Below, one piece after another: positions 6,781 through 14,216 of a DNA stretch of 21,035 nucleotides. The notes below the pieces were generated by a model. That model saw only the letters and a program-made list of their open reading frames with translations, searched no databases and had not been told where the DNA came from. Every line of letters starts with the position of its first letter. Within the stretch, counting starts at the first letter, position 1. The position numbers were made by a program, and so were the translations under genes. This DNA comes from a virus: positions 1 through 21,035 of IMG/VR virus record IMGVR_UViG_3300025132_000377. The stretch is one strand, 5' to 3'.

Positions 6781-7020
6781 ATGTATGATATAGAAAATGG
6801 ATATATACACGGTAAAAGTTTTATCGTGTCATTGAGAATTGTTGAGTTTGTTACTTGGCGATTAAATGAAGACACCGGAGAATATTGGGTAAAGTTACAT
6901 TTACCATCCGGTAAAGAAATAAGAATAAAAGTCTCAGTCTTTGAGTTACTAGAGATAGTAGAGCATTGGGCGCAAATGGGAATAAAATTAGAATTAGGTG
7001 AAGATAATGTGGAACAATGA
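6781..7020 (+). CDS. Unknown small protein, 79 aa
   Basis: A 79-residue protein with several beta strands (KSFIVSLRIVEFVTW, EYWVKLHLPSG, EIRIKVSVFELLEIV) and a C-terminal helix, suggesting a small beta-barrel or alpha/beta fold. It is not recognised. An in-frame GTG at 6736 would add 15 residues, but that would place the start inside the predicted hairpins, while AAGGAATGA lies properly before the ATG at 6781. The gene overlaps the following ATPase gene by 14 bases, indicating coupled translation. Its position suggests an accessory replication role, without direct evidence. Confidence 0.65.
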   Translation: MYDIENGYIHGKSFIVSLRIVEFVTWRLNEDTGEYWVKLHLPSGKEIRIKVSVFELLEIVEHWAQMGIKLELGEDNVEQ

Positions 7021-7840
7021 TAATAAAGGTGATGCTACATCACAAGAGAAAATAAATAAACAACAAGAAATTGATTTTGGAAGAGAGCAAGAAGAGTGGA
7101 ATAAGCAATATGCTAAAACTTTCTTGGCTAGAAAAGATAAGAAAAGTAGATTAGTTTTAGGTATTTGGGGTAAGCCTAAAACAGGTAAAACAGGATTGTC
7201 ATTAGACTTTGCTGATAGACCAATATATGTGTTAGATTGGGATAGAGGTGTTGAATCAACATGGAAAGAACACCATGACTCAACCGATAGAATACACATA
7301 CATTGCCCTATCTTTAGAGATAAAAGAAACGTAATAGATATTAATAAATCTGAGAAAGAATCATTAATGTTCATCAATTATGTAAGACAGAAAATTGCCG
7401 AAGGCGAAGAACCTGTTTTTGTATTCGATGGTGTTGATACTTACTTTTCATCATGTTTGTTAAAAGTTAATTCTGACCCTACTAAAGTTACTAAGGTAAT
7501 GCCTTGGCAATACGGTGAAAGAAATAAAACATTTCAGTTTATGATGGAAGCAGTATATTCTTTGAATTGTGATATTATTTACATAACACATGAGAAAGAA
7601 CAATACATAGATAATACCGTTGTAGGTTTCATACCTGCATGGCAAGATTGGGGCGGTAAACTAGAACAAGAAATTAGATGTTATAGTAAAGAATCTAAAG
7701 GCGAAATAAAATATTTTGCTAAGTTAATTGGTAGTAGAACTAAAGGTAATTTAGTAGGTACTATTTGGACTACAAGAGAAGGTAAACCCCCTAATGTGGT
7801 TTGGAATGGTATCTCCGAACTACGTGAGGGAGCAATATGA
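7007..7840 (+). CDS. RecA/RadA-like ATPase (Sak4-type recombination mediator)
   Basis: A 277-residue P-loop ATPase with Walker A GKPKTGKT at 55-62 (K61, T62) and Walker B PVFVFDGVD at 136-144 (D141). The beta strand and turn pattern around them, and IIYITHEKEQY further on, fit the RecA-fold Sak4/phage RadA-like proteins, which promote single-strand annealing or strand exchange with an SSB partner. The N-terminal 45 residues are charged and helical. A GTG at 6998 is in frame, but AGGTGA (6996-7001) sits 5 bases before the ATG at 7007. It overlaps the sliding-clamp gene by ATGA. A full RadA would be longer and carry a helix-hairpin-helix domain, so this is the short viral form. The exact subfamily is not certain. 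Confidence 0.75.
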   Translation: MWNNDNKGDATSQEKINKQQEIDFGREQEEWNKQYAKTFLARKDKKSRLVLGIWGKPKTGKTGLSLDFADRPIYVLDWDRGVESTWKEHHDSTDRIHIHCPIFRDKRNVIDINKSEKESLMFINYVRQKIAEGEEPVFVFDGVDTYFSSCLLKVNSDPTKVTKVMPWQYGERNKTFQFMMEAVYSLNCDIIYITHEKEQYIDNTVVGFIPAWQDWGGKLEQEIRCYSKESKGEIKYFAKLIGSRTKGNLVGTIWTTREGKPPNVVWNGISELREGAI

Positions 7841-8637
7841 AGAGTAGAATTAGTATAAATAGAAAGCAATTGATAGAATCATTAGACGCAGTTAGACTGA
7901 AAGGTAAGTATAAAAGCGCACATACCGCTAAATTAAGCAGTATAAGTAATGGAGTAACCGGAGTGATAAACGATGATGGTCTCTCTATTACTTTAGGAAA
8001 TGCAAGCGATACCTTAGCGGCTACTTGTTCAATACCTATAAGAGTATTAAATCCGTTAAATAGTACATCTCCAAAAATGTTTATTTTTGAAGTAGACATG
8101 GCTTTAAAATATCTTAAAACATTTAAAGAAGATATGATACATTTAGGAATAACAACTTCTAAAGTAACATTTTCTTCTGGTGGTAGACAGGCATCAGTAC
8201 CTTTGTTAGTAGAACATAATGGATTACCTGCCATTACAAAAGTAATGTCTATGGTTATACCTTTAGATGGTAGCCCACCAACATTCGGTAAGACTACATT
8301 TGAAACAATAATTCATTTAGAAGGAACTGTGTTAGCACAAGCAATCAAAGATTGTAATACGGTAGGAAATGCTACATACAAAATAGATTTCAGAAGTGCT
8401 AATTTCCCAGAACCTCCTAAACTAACATTGTCGTCTGTAAACTTCCAACAAACAGAAGAATATATTACAGAGATAGAGTTTATTTCTGCTAGTGGTGAAG
8501 ATGCAACATTAGAGTTTTCTGCACCATTAGATAAGTTTACTGATGGACAAATGACTTTGTATTTGAAAGACGATTGCCCCATACTACTATGTGGGGTAAA
8601 TAGAAAATTAATAGTAGCACCTTATATTAGAGGATGA
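7837..8637 (+). CDS. pcn: Sliding clamp (PCNA-like)
   Basis: A 266-residue protein with the length and strand pattern of PCNA: two similar domains, each beginning with a helix that lines the DNA channel (RKQLIESLDAVRL, and EGTVLAQAIKDCNTVG in the second half). Near the C-terminus MTLYLKDDCPILL, then RKLIVAPYI, matches the end of archaeal and eukaryotic PCNA (strand, D-x-P-hydrophobic, strand, AP-hydrophobic). The clamp encircles DNA and tethers polymerase, ligase and nucleases. It overlaps the ATPase gene by ATGA, with GTGAGGGAG as ribosome binding site, and its stop lies within the ribosome binding site of the polymerase gene. The polymerase C-terminal fragment ends in a good PCNA-binding motif, which supports this call. 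Confidence 0.82.
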   Translation: MKSRISINRKQLIESLDAVRLKGKYKSAHTAKLSSISNGVTGVINDDGLSITLGNASDTLAATCSIPIRVLNPLNSTSPKMFIFEVDMALKYLKTFKEDMIHLGITTSKVTFSSGGRQASVPLLVEHNGLPAITKVMSMVIPLDGSPPTFGKTTFETIIHLEGTVLAQAIKDCNTVGNATYKIDFRSANFPEPPKLTLSSVNFQQTEEYITEIEFISASGEDATLEFSAPLDKFTDGQMTLYLKDDCPILLCGVNRKLIVAPYIRG

Positions 8638-8641
8638 TTAA

Positions 8642-10321
8642 ATGATAATTAACACAATAGATGAACAGAATAAAATCTCACTTAGATGGAGAGATAATAA
8701 TAATAATAGAATAGAAAAGGATGTAATGTTTGATGATTTCAAACCTTACTTCTATATTTATAATAGTGATGAAGAAGTAACATCAATGAGAGTAAGTGAT
8801 TACAGAAATAGAAACAATAGTTTCAATGTATCGCTTTCTTACACTCAAGATGGTGCAGTAGCACTAGATGGTAGATTGTTAAAGAAAGTTACATGGAGTC
8901 CATCATTACCTGCTTATGCTAAAGACATTAGAAATAATTGGGAAAATACATTTGAAGCAGATGTGCCATATCATTACAGATATGCAGTTGATGAATTAAA
9001 TTATTTAACAGAGTATAAACTTAGGAAAATCTATTGGGATTTAGAATGGCAACAAGGTGGCACACACGATGCAGCAATAACTTGTATTTCTTACTATGAT
9101 AATTATCAAGGTATCTATAATGTATTATGGTGGACTCCATTAGAGGCAGTACGTGATGTTAAAGGACACACTAAACCTTTTGAAAATGAACATGATATGT
9201 TAGAATCTTTTGTGAGGATTATTGAATCACATGACCCAGATATGTTAATTGCATGGTTTGGTTCTAAGTTCGATTTACCTAAACTTATTGAACGTCTTAA
9301 TGTAAATGATATTGACCCTAGAAGATTATCTCCTAATGGTATAGTCAAGGGAGTTTATTTTGATGATAGAAGTAGTAGTATTAAATTATCTAAAGCAGTA
9401 TCAAACTATTCTCCAACAGGTCAACCTGTTAAGGGTAGATTAATTCTTAATTTAGATTTAGCATTTGAAAGACAATGGAATGATTCACAAAAAGGAACAC
9501 TACCTTCAATGGCATTAGATTATATTTCTGAAACAGTATTGGGTGAAAAGAAATTAGTTAGTGAAAGATTTCCTGATAAGAATGATTTCTTTTCAAAGGG
9601 TTGGTTACTTGATACTCAAAACTATTTAGATTATGCTAGAAAGGATGTAGAGTTAATAGTAAAAATAGATGAACAGAATTATACTTCTGAATCAATTTTA
9701 GCATTACAAAGATTATTGATTGCACCTTTCGATGGTTGCTTCTATGCTAGTAATATGGGTGGAATGTATTTCATGCGTAATGCTACATGGAAAGCCCCAA
9801 CGGGAGACAAGCATAGTGATAGAGTAGATTATGAAGGTGCTATGATATATGACCCACTAATAGAAAAAACACATGGTTTACATTTAGGTGTAGCAGCATT
9901 TGACTTTGCACAATTGTACCCTTCGATGATGATAGCAAGAAATATTTCTTGGGAAACGAAAAGTGTAGAGCCAACAGATTTCGCTGTTAACATATTAACA
10001 CCTAGAGATTTTAGCGAGGTAACTAGAAAGGATGTAAGATACTTCAAAACAGATACTCTAGGTTTATTACCTAAAGCAGTTTTAGAACTTAAAGCGTTGA
10101 GAGATGATTATAAGAAGAAGATGAGGACATCAAAAACTAAAGAAGAACAGGCTAAGTGGAACAGTAACCAATTAGCAGTAAAGCGACTCATGGCATCTTT
10201 CTACGGCATTACCGCGTATCAAGGATTTGGTTGGGCTGATGTGGATATAGCGGCTGCTATAACTGCTAGTGCTAGAGAAGCAATTAGAGAAGTAGCGTTT
10301 AAAGTGAGGGAATTAGAATAG
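8642..10321 (+). CDS. polB: Family B DNA polymerase, N-terminal part (exonuclease and polymerase motifs A and B)
   Basis: A 559-residue protein holding the N-terminal domain, the proofreading exonuclease and part of the palm and fingers. Exonuclease motifs are D133/E135 (YWDLEW), D211 (SKFDLP) and Y331/D335 (YARKD), so 3'-5' proofreading should work. Motif A is DFAQLYPSM with D421, and motif B is KRLMASFYG with K514. The protein stops at residue 559 in the helix that normally leads to motif C; the missing part is encoded from 10883. The stop is intact and the next gene's AGGTGA overlaps it, so this is an ordered gene end rather than a random break. Methanothermobacter and Nanoarchaeum also have PolB in two pieces. 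The start follows AGGATGATTAAATG. Confidence 0.92.
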   Translation: MIINTIDEQNKISLRWRDNNNNRIEKDVMFDDFKPYFYIYNSDEEVTSMRVSDYRNRNNSFNVSLSYTQDGAVALDGRLLKKVTWSPSLPAYAKDIRNNWENTFEADVPYHYRYAVDELNYLTEYKLRKIYWDLEWQQGGTHDAAITCISYYDNYQGIYNVLWWTPLEAVRDVKGHTKPFENEHDMLESFVRIIESHDPDMLIAWFGSKFDLPKLIERLNVNDIDPRRLSPNGIVKGVYFDDRSSSIKLSKAVSNYSPTGQPVKGRLILNLDLAFERQWNDSQKGTLPSMALDYISETVLGEKKLVSERFPDKNDFFSKGWLLDTQNYLDYARKDVELIVKIDEQNYTSESILALQRLLIAPFDGCFYASNMGGMYFMRNATWKAPTGDKHSDRVDYEGAMIYDPLIEKTHGLHLGVAAFDFAQLYPSMMIARNISWETKSVEPTDFAVNILTPRDFSEVTRKDVRYFKTDTLGLLPKAVLELKALRDDYKKKMRTSKTKEEQAKWNSNQLAVKRLMASFYGITAYQGFGWADVDIAAAITASAREAIREVAFKVRELE

Positions 10322-10330
10322 GTGATATTT

Positions 10331-10600
10331 ATGGCAGGTCATAATAAAAATATATATCGTATATTAGCAATACATGAGTTTGCTGATACCTTGAAAGAAG
10401 GCGAACAGTTTCATATTAAAGAATGTGTTAATTTTCTTAACACTAGAAAAGCAACAGGAACAAACAGACCTCACAAACAAACGCAAACTGATAGTAGACA
10501 ACTACCAATGTTATTAAGATATACAGGTATGTTTACAAGTCTTGGCTATGGAGAATGGGTATTTGACGGTGTGCCAATTAGTAGGGGGAATAAACAATGA
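10331..10600 (+). CDS. Small helix-rich protein between the polymerase halves, 89 aa
   Basis: An 89-residue protein that may be a winged-helix DNA-binding domain: helices at YRILAIHEFADTL, FHIKECVNFLNTRK and SRQLPMLLRYTGMF are followed by GYGEWVFDG, which could be the wing. It has no intein or homing-endonuclease motifs. AGGTGA (10320-10325) lies 5 bases before the ATG at 10331, so this start is preferred over a GTG at 10322. Its stop overlaps the next micro-ORF by ATGA. It sits between the two polymerase halves and could be a polymerase accessory or a regulator; neither is proven. Confidence 0.65.
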   Translation: MAGHNKNIYRILAIHEFADTLKEGEQFHIKECVNFLNTRKATGTNRPHKQTQTDSRQLPMLLRYTGMFTSLGYGEWVFDGVPISRGNKQ

Positions 10601-10674
10601 AAGAGAGTATAACATATAAGATATTATATTTTATCGGATATGTATCAACTAAAATAAAGGAGTGGAAGAAATGA
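10597..10674 (+). CDS. Micro-ORF, 25 aa
   Basis: A 25-residue peptide with a hydrophobic, tyrosine-rich centre (YKILYFIGYVST) and a basic end. It starts at an ATG overlapping the previous stop (ATGA), with AGGGGGAA upstream, and its own stop overlaps the next gene by ATGA. The double overlap argues for translation. Function unknown. Confidence 0.42.
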   Translation: MKESITYKILYFIGYVSTKIKEWKK

Positions 10675-10886
10675 ATATAAAGAAGTGGAGAGAAGATTTT
10701 CATTATGATATAGGCCATTCTGGATATATGGTATGGAGAGAACAATATATACCTGTTACCGTTGTTGGTAAAACGCATTATGAAAATGGTGCTAGAAAAG
10801 GTTCTGTTGTTGTAACTAAATGGAATCAAAAGAAGAAAGTAATTAAGTTATTTACTAAGAAAGAAGTAAAGGAGTTTTCAATATGA
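10671..10886 (+). CDS. Small basic protein between the polymerase halves, 71 aa
   Basis: A 71-residue lysine-rich protein with beta strands (GYMVWREQYIPVTVVGKTHY, GSVVVTKW, KKVIKLFTKKEV), perhaps a small beta-barrel of the SH3 or OB type that binds nucleic acid. AAAGGAGTG lies upstream of the ATG at 10671; an in-frame GTG at 10662 is less likely. It overlaps both neighbours by ATGA, and the following gene is the C-terminal polymerase fragment, so the two are probably translated together. No family is recognised. Confidence 0.6.
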   Translation: MNIKKWREDFHYDIGHSGYMVWREQYIPVTVVGKTHYENGARKGSVVVTKWNQKKKVIKLFTKKEVKEFSI

Positions 10887-11779
10887 AAGTAGTATACGGC
10901 CATACAGATTCTATCTATGTTAAAATGCCTATGGAAAGAGCAGAAGAAACTTTAGCATTATTAAATAATCATGTTAGAGGGAAGTTTCCTAATCTTCTAG
11001 GTTTAGAAACACATCCTGTTAATTTAGAGTTTGAAAAATACTATCATTCATTAGGTGTAGGTACTACTAAGAATAGAAATGCAGGGCTTATCTCTTGGAA
11101 AGATGGTAAGCAGTTATCAGAACTTGAGTTTGTTATGACAGGATTTACTGCTAAGAGATTAAGTATAACAAAATTAGCAAGAGAAACTCAGATGAGTGTT
11201 CTCAAAATGTGGGTTGGTGAATATACTGAACAACAAATAACTTCTATGTTAAAAGAAGCATATAATCTGGTTCTTAATGGTGGTATAGATAGAGACTATA
11301 TATCTAATAGAAGTAGATATAGAAGTGAAAGATTAACATATAAATGTAAACATTGTGATAAGAAATATTTATTGGAAGAAGCGTGTAAGTTACACAGCGA
11401 AGGTTATTGTTCTAAGTGTGGAAAAGATATAGATTTAGTTACATTAGAAGGAAAGAAGCCTAGTATTGGTTCTGGTATAGAAGGAGTTATTTGGAATAAC
11501 CAAACACAACAAAACGAAATAGACGATTCATATGTATCTATTAGAGTGGCAGATGACTTGAAAAGACCCACATATATTAATCCGGTAACGGGTGTGAGAA
11601 AGAGACCTACATATATTTCTGCAAACACTAAAGAAGAATTGTTGAAATATACTCCAGATTGGGCGCATTATGCGGAGTCAATTTTAAAGAAGGCAGAACC
11701 AATATACAAAGCAATGGGGTGGAATCTTGACCCAATTAAACGAGATAATAATCAAAAGTCATTAGACGATTGGTGGTGA
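10883..11779 (+). CDS. polB: Family B DNA polymerase, C-terminal part (motif C, thumb, PCNA-binding tail)
   Basis: A 298-residue protein that begins at motif C, YGHTDS (residues 5-10), and carries the rest of the palm and the thumb. It continues directly from the fragment ending at 10321, and joined they give about 857 residues. KNRNAGLISWKDG at 63-75 fits the palm segment after motif C. Five cysteines (155, 158, 168, 176, 179) in an insertion between palm and thumb form a zinc-ribbon-like module. The last eight residues, QKSLDDWW, match the PCNA-binding consensus. The first aspartate of the usual DTD is histidine here (H7); the second (D9) is kept. In other family B enzymes these acids serve metal-dependent catalysis, so activity may be altered. 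The start overlaps the previous stop by ATGA. Confidence 0.88.
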   Translation: MKVVYGHTDSIYVKMPMERAEETLALLNNHVRGKFPNLLGLETHPVNLEFEKYYHSLGVGTTKNRNAGLISWKDGKQLSELEFVMTGFTAKRLSITKLARETQMSVLKMWVGEYTEQQITSMLKEAYNLVLNGGIDRDYISNRSRYRSERLTYKCKHCDKKYLLEEACKLHSEGYCSKCGKDIDLVTLEGKKPSIGSGIEGVIWNNQTQQNEIDDSYVSIRVADDLKRPTYINPVTGVRKRPTYISANTKEELLKYTPDWAHYAESILKKAEPIYKAMGWNLDPIKRDNNQKSLDDWW

Positions 11780-11783
11780 GAAA

Positions 11784-11897
11784 TTGAAGAAAAGAATAAT
11801 TATAACAACATATAAAACATATAAAGGAATGCTAAACATATATGATAGAACGTCACTTATGATTAGTGCATATTTGAATAGGAGAAATATAAAATGA
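11784..11897 (+). CDS. Micro-ORF, 37 aa, basic (TTG start)
   Basis: A 37-residue basic peptide beginning KKRIIITTYKTYKGML after a TTG start at 11784, with GGTGA just upstream and an ATGA overlap with the nuclease gene at its end. It fills nearly the whole gap between two sure genes. It lacks cysteines or a clear membrane helix. Function unknown. Confidence 0.42.
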   Translation: MKKRIIITTYKTYKGMLNIYDRTSLMISAYLNRRNIK

Positions 11898-12784
11898 GAA
11901 TACAAGAAGCAGAAGGGTTCGATAAGAACTTTACATATCAATGGGATGTAGAGGATGATGTAACTATATTGAAGATAACTAAATCTTCTTTTGGTTCATT
12001 CCAATGGTGTCCTAAGAAATACGAGTTTAGTTACATAGACAGACTACCTCAAGATACATCCGAGGCTATGATTAAAGGTTCGGTAGTACATAATAGTAGG
12101 GAGGAGTTCTTTGATGTATTCGATATTAAGAAAGCAGAAACATTATCTAATGAAGAATTGATTACATATAATATGGGCTTACATCCTATTGATGACTATA
12201 CTGATTTATACAGAAACATATCAGTATTTGAAGCAGATAGATTTACTAAAGCAAAGGAAGCAGGTAAAATAGAAAGTTATTTACCTGTTGTGAATGAAGT
12301 AATGTTAGATGCAGAATTGTTTATTCCACATGATATTAATCCTAAAGTTATATTAGAGAGAGATTATACCGTACATTTACAAGGTATAATAGATAGAATG
12401 TTTTTAGACGATGGACAATACGTTCCTATTGAATTAAAGACAGGTTTGTGGAAAGATTACAAGAGGACAATGATGAGAAAAGAAATGGCTTTCTATAAAT
12501 TACTTGTTGATAATGCACCGGATGAAGCATTAGAGAAAGCAGGTCTTAGTAGAGATATAGACATAACACATTGGGGTTGGTATTACCCTGCATCTAATTA
12601 TGTAGAAACTGAGCCTGTTAAGAAAACAAGTATCAAAGCAGTAATTAGAGGCATAACACAATTGATTAAAGCCTATGAAGATAAGAATGCAGGTGGTGGT
12701 GATTTCCCTACTAAGTATTATTTCAAGACTTGTCAACATTGTAGTTTCATGCCTCTATGTGATGCAGCACAATCGGATTGGTGA
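11894..12784 (+). CDS. Cas4/RecB-like PD-(D/E)XK nuclease with iron-sulfur cysteines
   Basis: A 296-residue nuclease of the RecB/Cas4 group. The active-site pattern is visible: H66 in GSVVHN, D167 in LQGIIDRMF, E180 and K182 in YVPIELKTG, and the following helix KEMAFYKLL, in which the usual Q is E. Four cysteines, C39 (QWCPKKYEF) and C280, C283, C289 (CQHCSFMPLC), match the iron-sulfur cluster layout of Cas4, AddB and Dna2-type nucleases. Such enzymes resect or trim DNA ends or flaps. There is no CRISPR array or cas1 nearby, so it belongs to replication and recombination here. The start has AGGAGA upstream and overlaps the preceding micro-ORF by ATGA. Confidence 0.85.
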   Translation: MRIQEAEGFDKNFTYQWDVEDDVTILKITKSSFGSFQWCPKKYEFSYIDRLPQDTSEAMIKGSVVHNSREEFFDVFDIKKAETLSNEELITYNMGLHPIDDYTDLYRNISVFEADRFTKAKEAGKIESYLPVVNEVMLDAELFIPHDINPKVILERDYTVHLQGIIDRMFLDDGQYVPIELKTGLWKDYKRTMMRKEMAFYKLLVDNAPDEALEKAGLSRDIDITHWGWYYPASNYVETEPVKKTSIKAVIRGITQLIKAYEDKNAGGGDFPTKYYFKTCQHCSFMPLCDAAQSDW

Positions 12785-12788
12785 TTAA

Positions 12789-13145
12789 ATGACAGATAAA
12801 ATAAAAGAAATAGTTAAAGAAAAATTAAGTAAAAAACAATGGACTTTTGATGAGATAAGTAACATAGCAGATGTAGTTGAAGAATTATCTGATACTTGTT
12901 ATGATACACTAAAGGCTAAAGGAAAAGTAGACTTATTATGGGATGTAGAGATAGAAGATAACCTATCATTCGGTCAATTTTTCCAAGCATTAGTAAAGAA
13001 AACATTGAAATCAGAAATAGCAGTAATAGTAAAAGACGAATTAAAAGAAGCAGTAATACAATTTAAGGTGAATAAAAATGAAGTTTCCAAGACAAGTCTG
13101 GGCGGGCAGTCATTACAAAAACGCTCCTCAGATGAAAAGAAATAA
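12789..13145 (+). CDS. Unknown helical protein, 118 aa
   Basis: A 118-residue, mostly helical, lysine- and glutamate-rich protein (IKEIVKEKLSKKQW, FDEISNIADVVEELSDTCYDTL, FGQFFQALVKKTLKSEIAVIVKDELKEAVIQF). It has no recognisable motif. It starts after GGTGATTAA with good spacing. Its last 22 codons overlap the start of the primase gene in another frame if the primase begins at 13078, a longer overlap than elsewhere in the operon. Its position directly before the primase suggests, but does not prove, a primase or helicase accessory role. Confidence 0.65.
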   Translation: MTDKIKEIVKEKLSKKQWTFDEISNIADVVEELSDTCYDTLKAKGKVDLLWDVEIEDNLSFGQFFQALVKKTLKSEIAVIVKDELKEAVIQFKVNKNEVSKTSLGGQSLQKRSSDEKK

Positions 13146-14073
13146 AATGAATAGTAAAGAAGAGTTTGTTGATTGGGTTAATTTATTCAATGGCAAAATG
13201 AATTGTTATACGTCAGTATATGATTTTGAAAAGTATGCAGAAGATGATTCAGTAGATTCATCAGTAATATTAGATAGAGCATTCTTAGATTTTGATGCAC
13301 ACGGAGAACCATTAGAAAACGCTTACAAGGATGTATGTAATATAGCAAATATATTATTATCAGATGAAACGTATTTTAATATGTATTTTAGTGGGAAAGG
13401 TTTTCATATAATAGTGTACGGTGAGAGAGTATATGATATTAGAAGCATTCAAGCATATTTTACCGAATTGGTTCATGGTGCTAATACCCTTGATAGAAGT
13501 GGTGTTCAAGTTAAAAGACTACGCAGAATACCCAATACAGTTAATCTCAGCAGTAGTGGGCCATATTTCTGTATTCCTATATCATTTGAAGATTTAGCAG
13601 AAGGTTTAGATTACATTCTAAATAAAGCATTAACAGGTAATCATCAATCAATTAGATATGGTAGTAAATTAAAAGTGTGGCCTAAAGTTGCACCTATGAA
13701 TATGGTAGACATAGAAGTTAATGCACCAAAACCGCCCGGAGAATTACCTATACTTCCCTGTTTATATAATGCAATTATGGTTGAAAACCCTAGCCATCAT
13801 GCTAGAGTTTATCTAACTTTATGGTATAGAGATATACTTACAATGAGAGAAAGAAATATTCCATATGAAAGACAGCGTGAAGTAGTTGAGATAATAATGT
13901 CTGAGTTTAAAGCAATCTCTTCAAGAGAAGAAGTTTGGTTAGATTGGAATGAAGCAATTACTAGAAAGCACGTTTGGTTTGCAGTTAATGGTGGTTATCA
14001 TGCACCTAGTTGTAAAGAAAAATTAATTCCTCAAGGTCTTTGTGTTGGTAGATGTTGGAGGTATTGTGAATGA
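13078..14073 (+). CDS. Archaeal-type primase, fused PriS catalytic and PriL C-terminal domains
   Basis: A 331-residue primase. The first 200 residues are an archaeo-eukaryotic primase catalytic domain: DFD at 71-73 (FLDFDAHG), SGKGFH at 105-110 and RRIPNTVN at 149-156 are its three motifs. The C-terminal third resembles the iron-sulfur domain of PriL: LPC with C228, SHHARVYLTLWYRD, then PSC (C312), GLC (C322) and GRC or RYC (C326/C330), the four-cysteine order of PriL. Cellular archaea encode these as two genes, so this is a compact fusion. It would make RNA or DNA primers for PolB. TTAAGGTGA lies 6 bases before the ATG at 13078; an in-frame ATG at 13147 would remove the overlap with the previous gene but has a weaker site. 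Confidence 0.85.
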   Translation: MKFPRQVWAGSHYKNAPQMKRNKMNSKEEFVDWVNLFNGKMNCYTSVYDFEKYAEDDSVDSSVILDRAFLDFDAHGEPLENAYKDVCNIANILLSDETYFNMYFSGKGFHIIVYGERVYDIRSIQAYFTELVHGANTLDRSGVQVKRLRRIPNTVNLSSSGPYFCIPISFEDLAEGLDYILNKALTGNHQSIRYGSKLKVWPKVAPMNMVDIEVNAPKPPGELPILPCLYNAIMVENPSHHARVYLTLWYRDILTMRERNIPYERQREVVEIIMSEFKAISSREEVWLDWNEAITRKHVWFAVNGGYHAPSCKEKLIPQGLCVGRCWRYCE

Positions 14074-14216
14074 GTTGTGAACCATTAAAACATGATTGGG
14101 AAGTAATAGAAGTATCTAGTGATAATCCATATCATAGTAGACCGAATGAAAAAACAATTATAAAGTTTAGATGTAGAAAATGTCTTGCATCAATTACAGG
14201 AGAGATAGAAAAATGA
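14070..14216 (+). CDS. Zinc-finger micro-protein, 48 aa
   Basis: A 48-residue protein with C3, H8 and a CRKC pair at 35-38, a typical small viral zinc-ribbon layout (Cys, His-x-Trp, then CxxC near the end). GGAGG is 8 bases upstream, the start overlaps the primase stop by ATGA, and its stop overlaps the next start by ATGA. These features make it a convincing gene despite its length. A nucleic-acid-binding role is likely but the partner is unknown. Confidence 0.62.
   Translation: MSCEPLKHDWEVIEVSSDNPYHSRPNEKTIIKFRCRKCLASITGEIEK

Noticed and set aside
6994-8234. Long minus-strand open frames within the RadA-like and clamp genes
   Set aside because: They are frame shadows of strong plus-strand genes, rich in serine and leucine as expected from the reverse of AT-rich coding sequence.
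10322-10886. Intein or group I intron as the element splitting the polymerase
   Set aside because: The gap encodes separate small genes with their own ribosome binding sites. No intein splicing blocks (N-terminal Cys/Ser, C-terminal HN-Cys/Ser/Thr) or LAGLIDADG motif is seen, and the halves have normal start and stop codons.
11894-12784. CRISPR-Cas system suggested by the Cas4-like nuclease
   Set aside because: No regularly spaced repeats and no cas1 or cas2 are present. The enzyme fits replication or recombination in this context.
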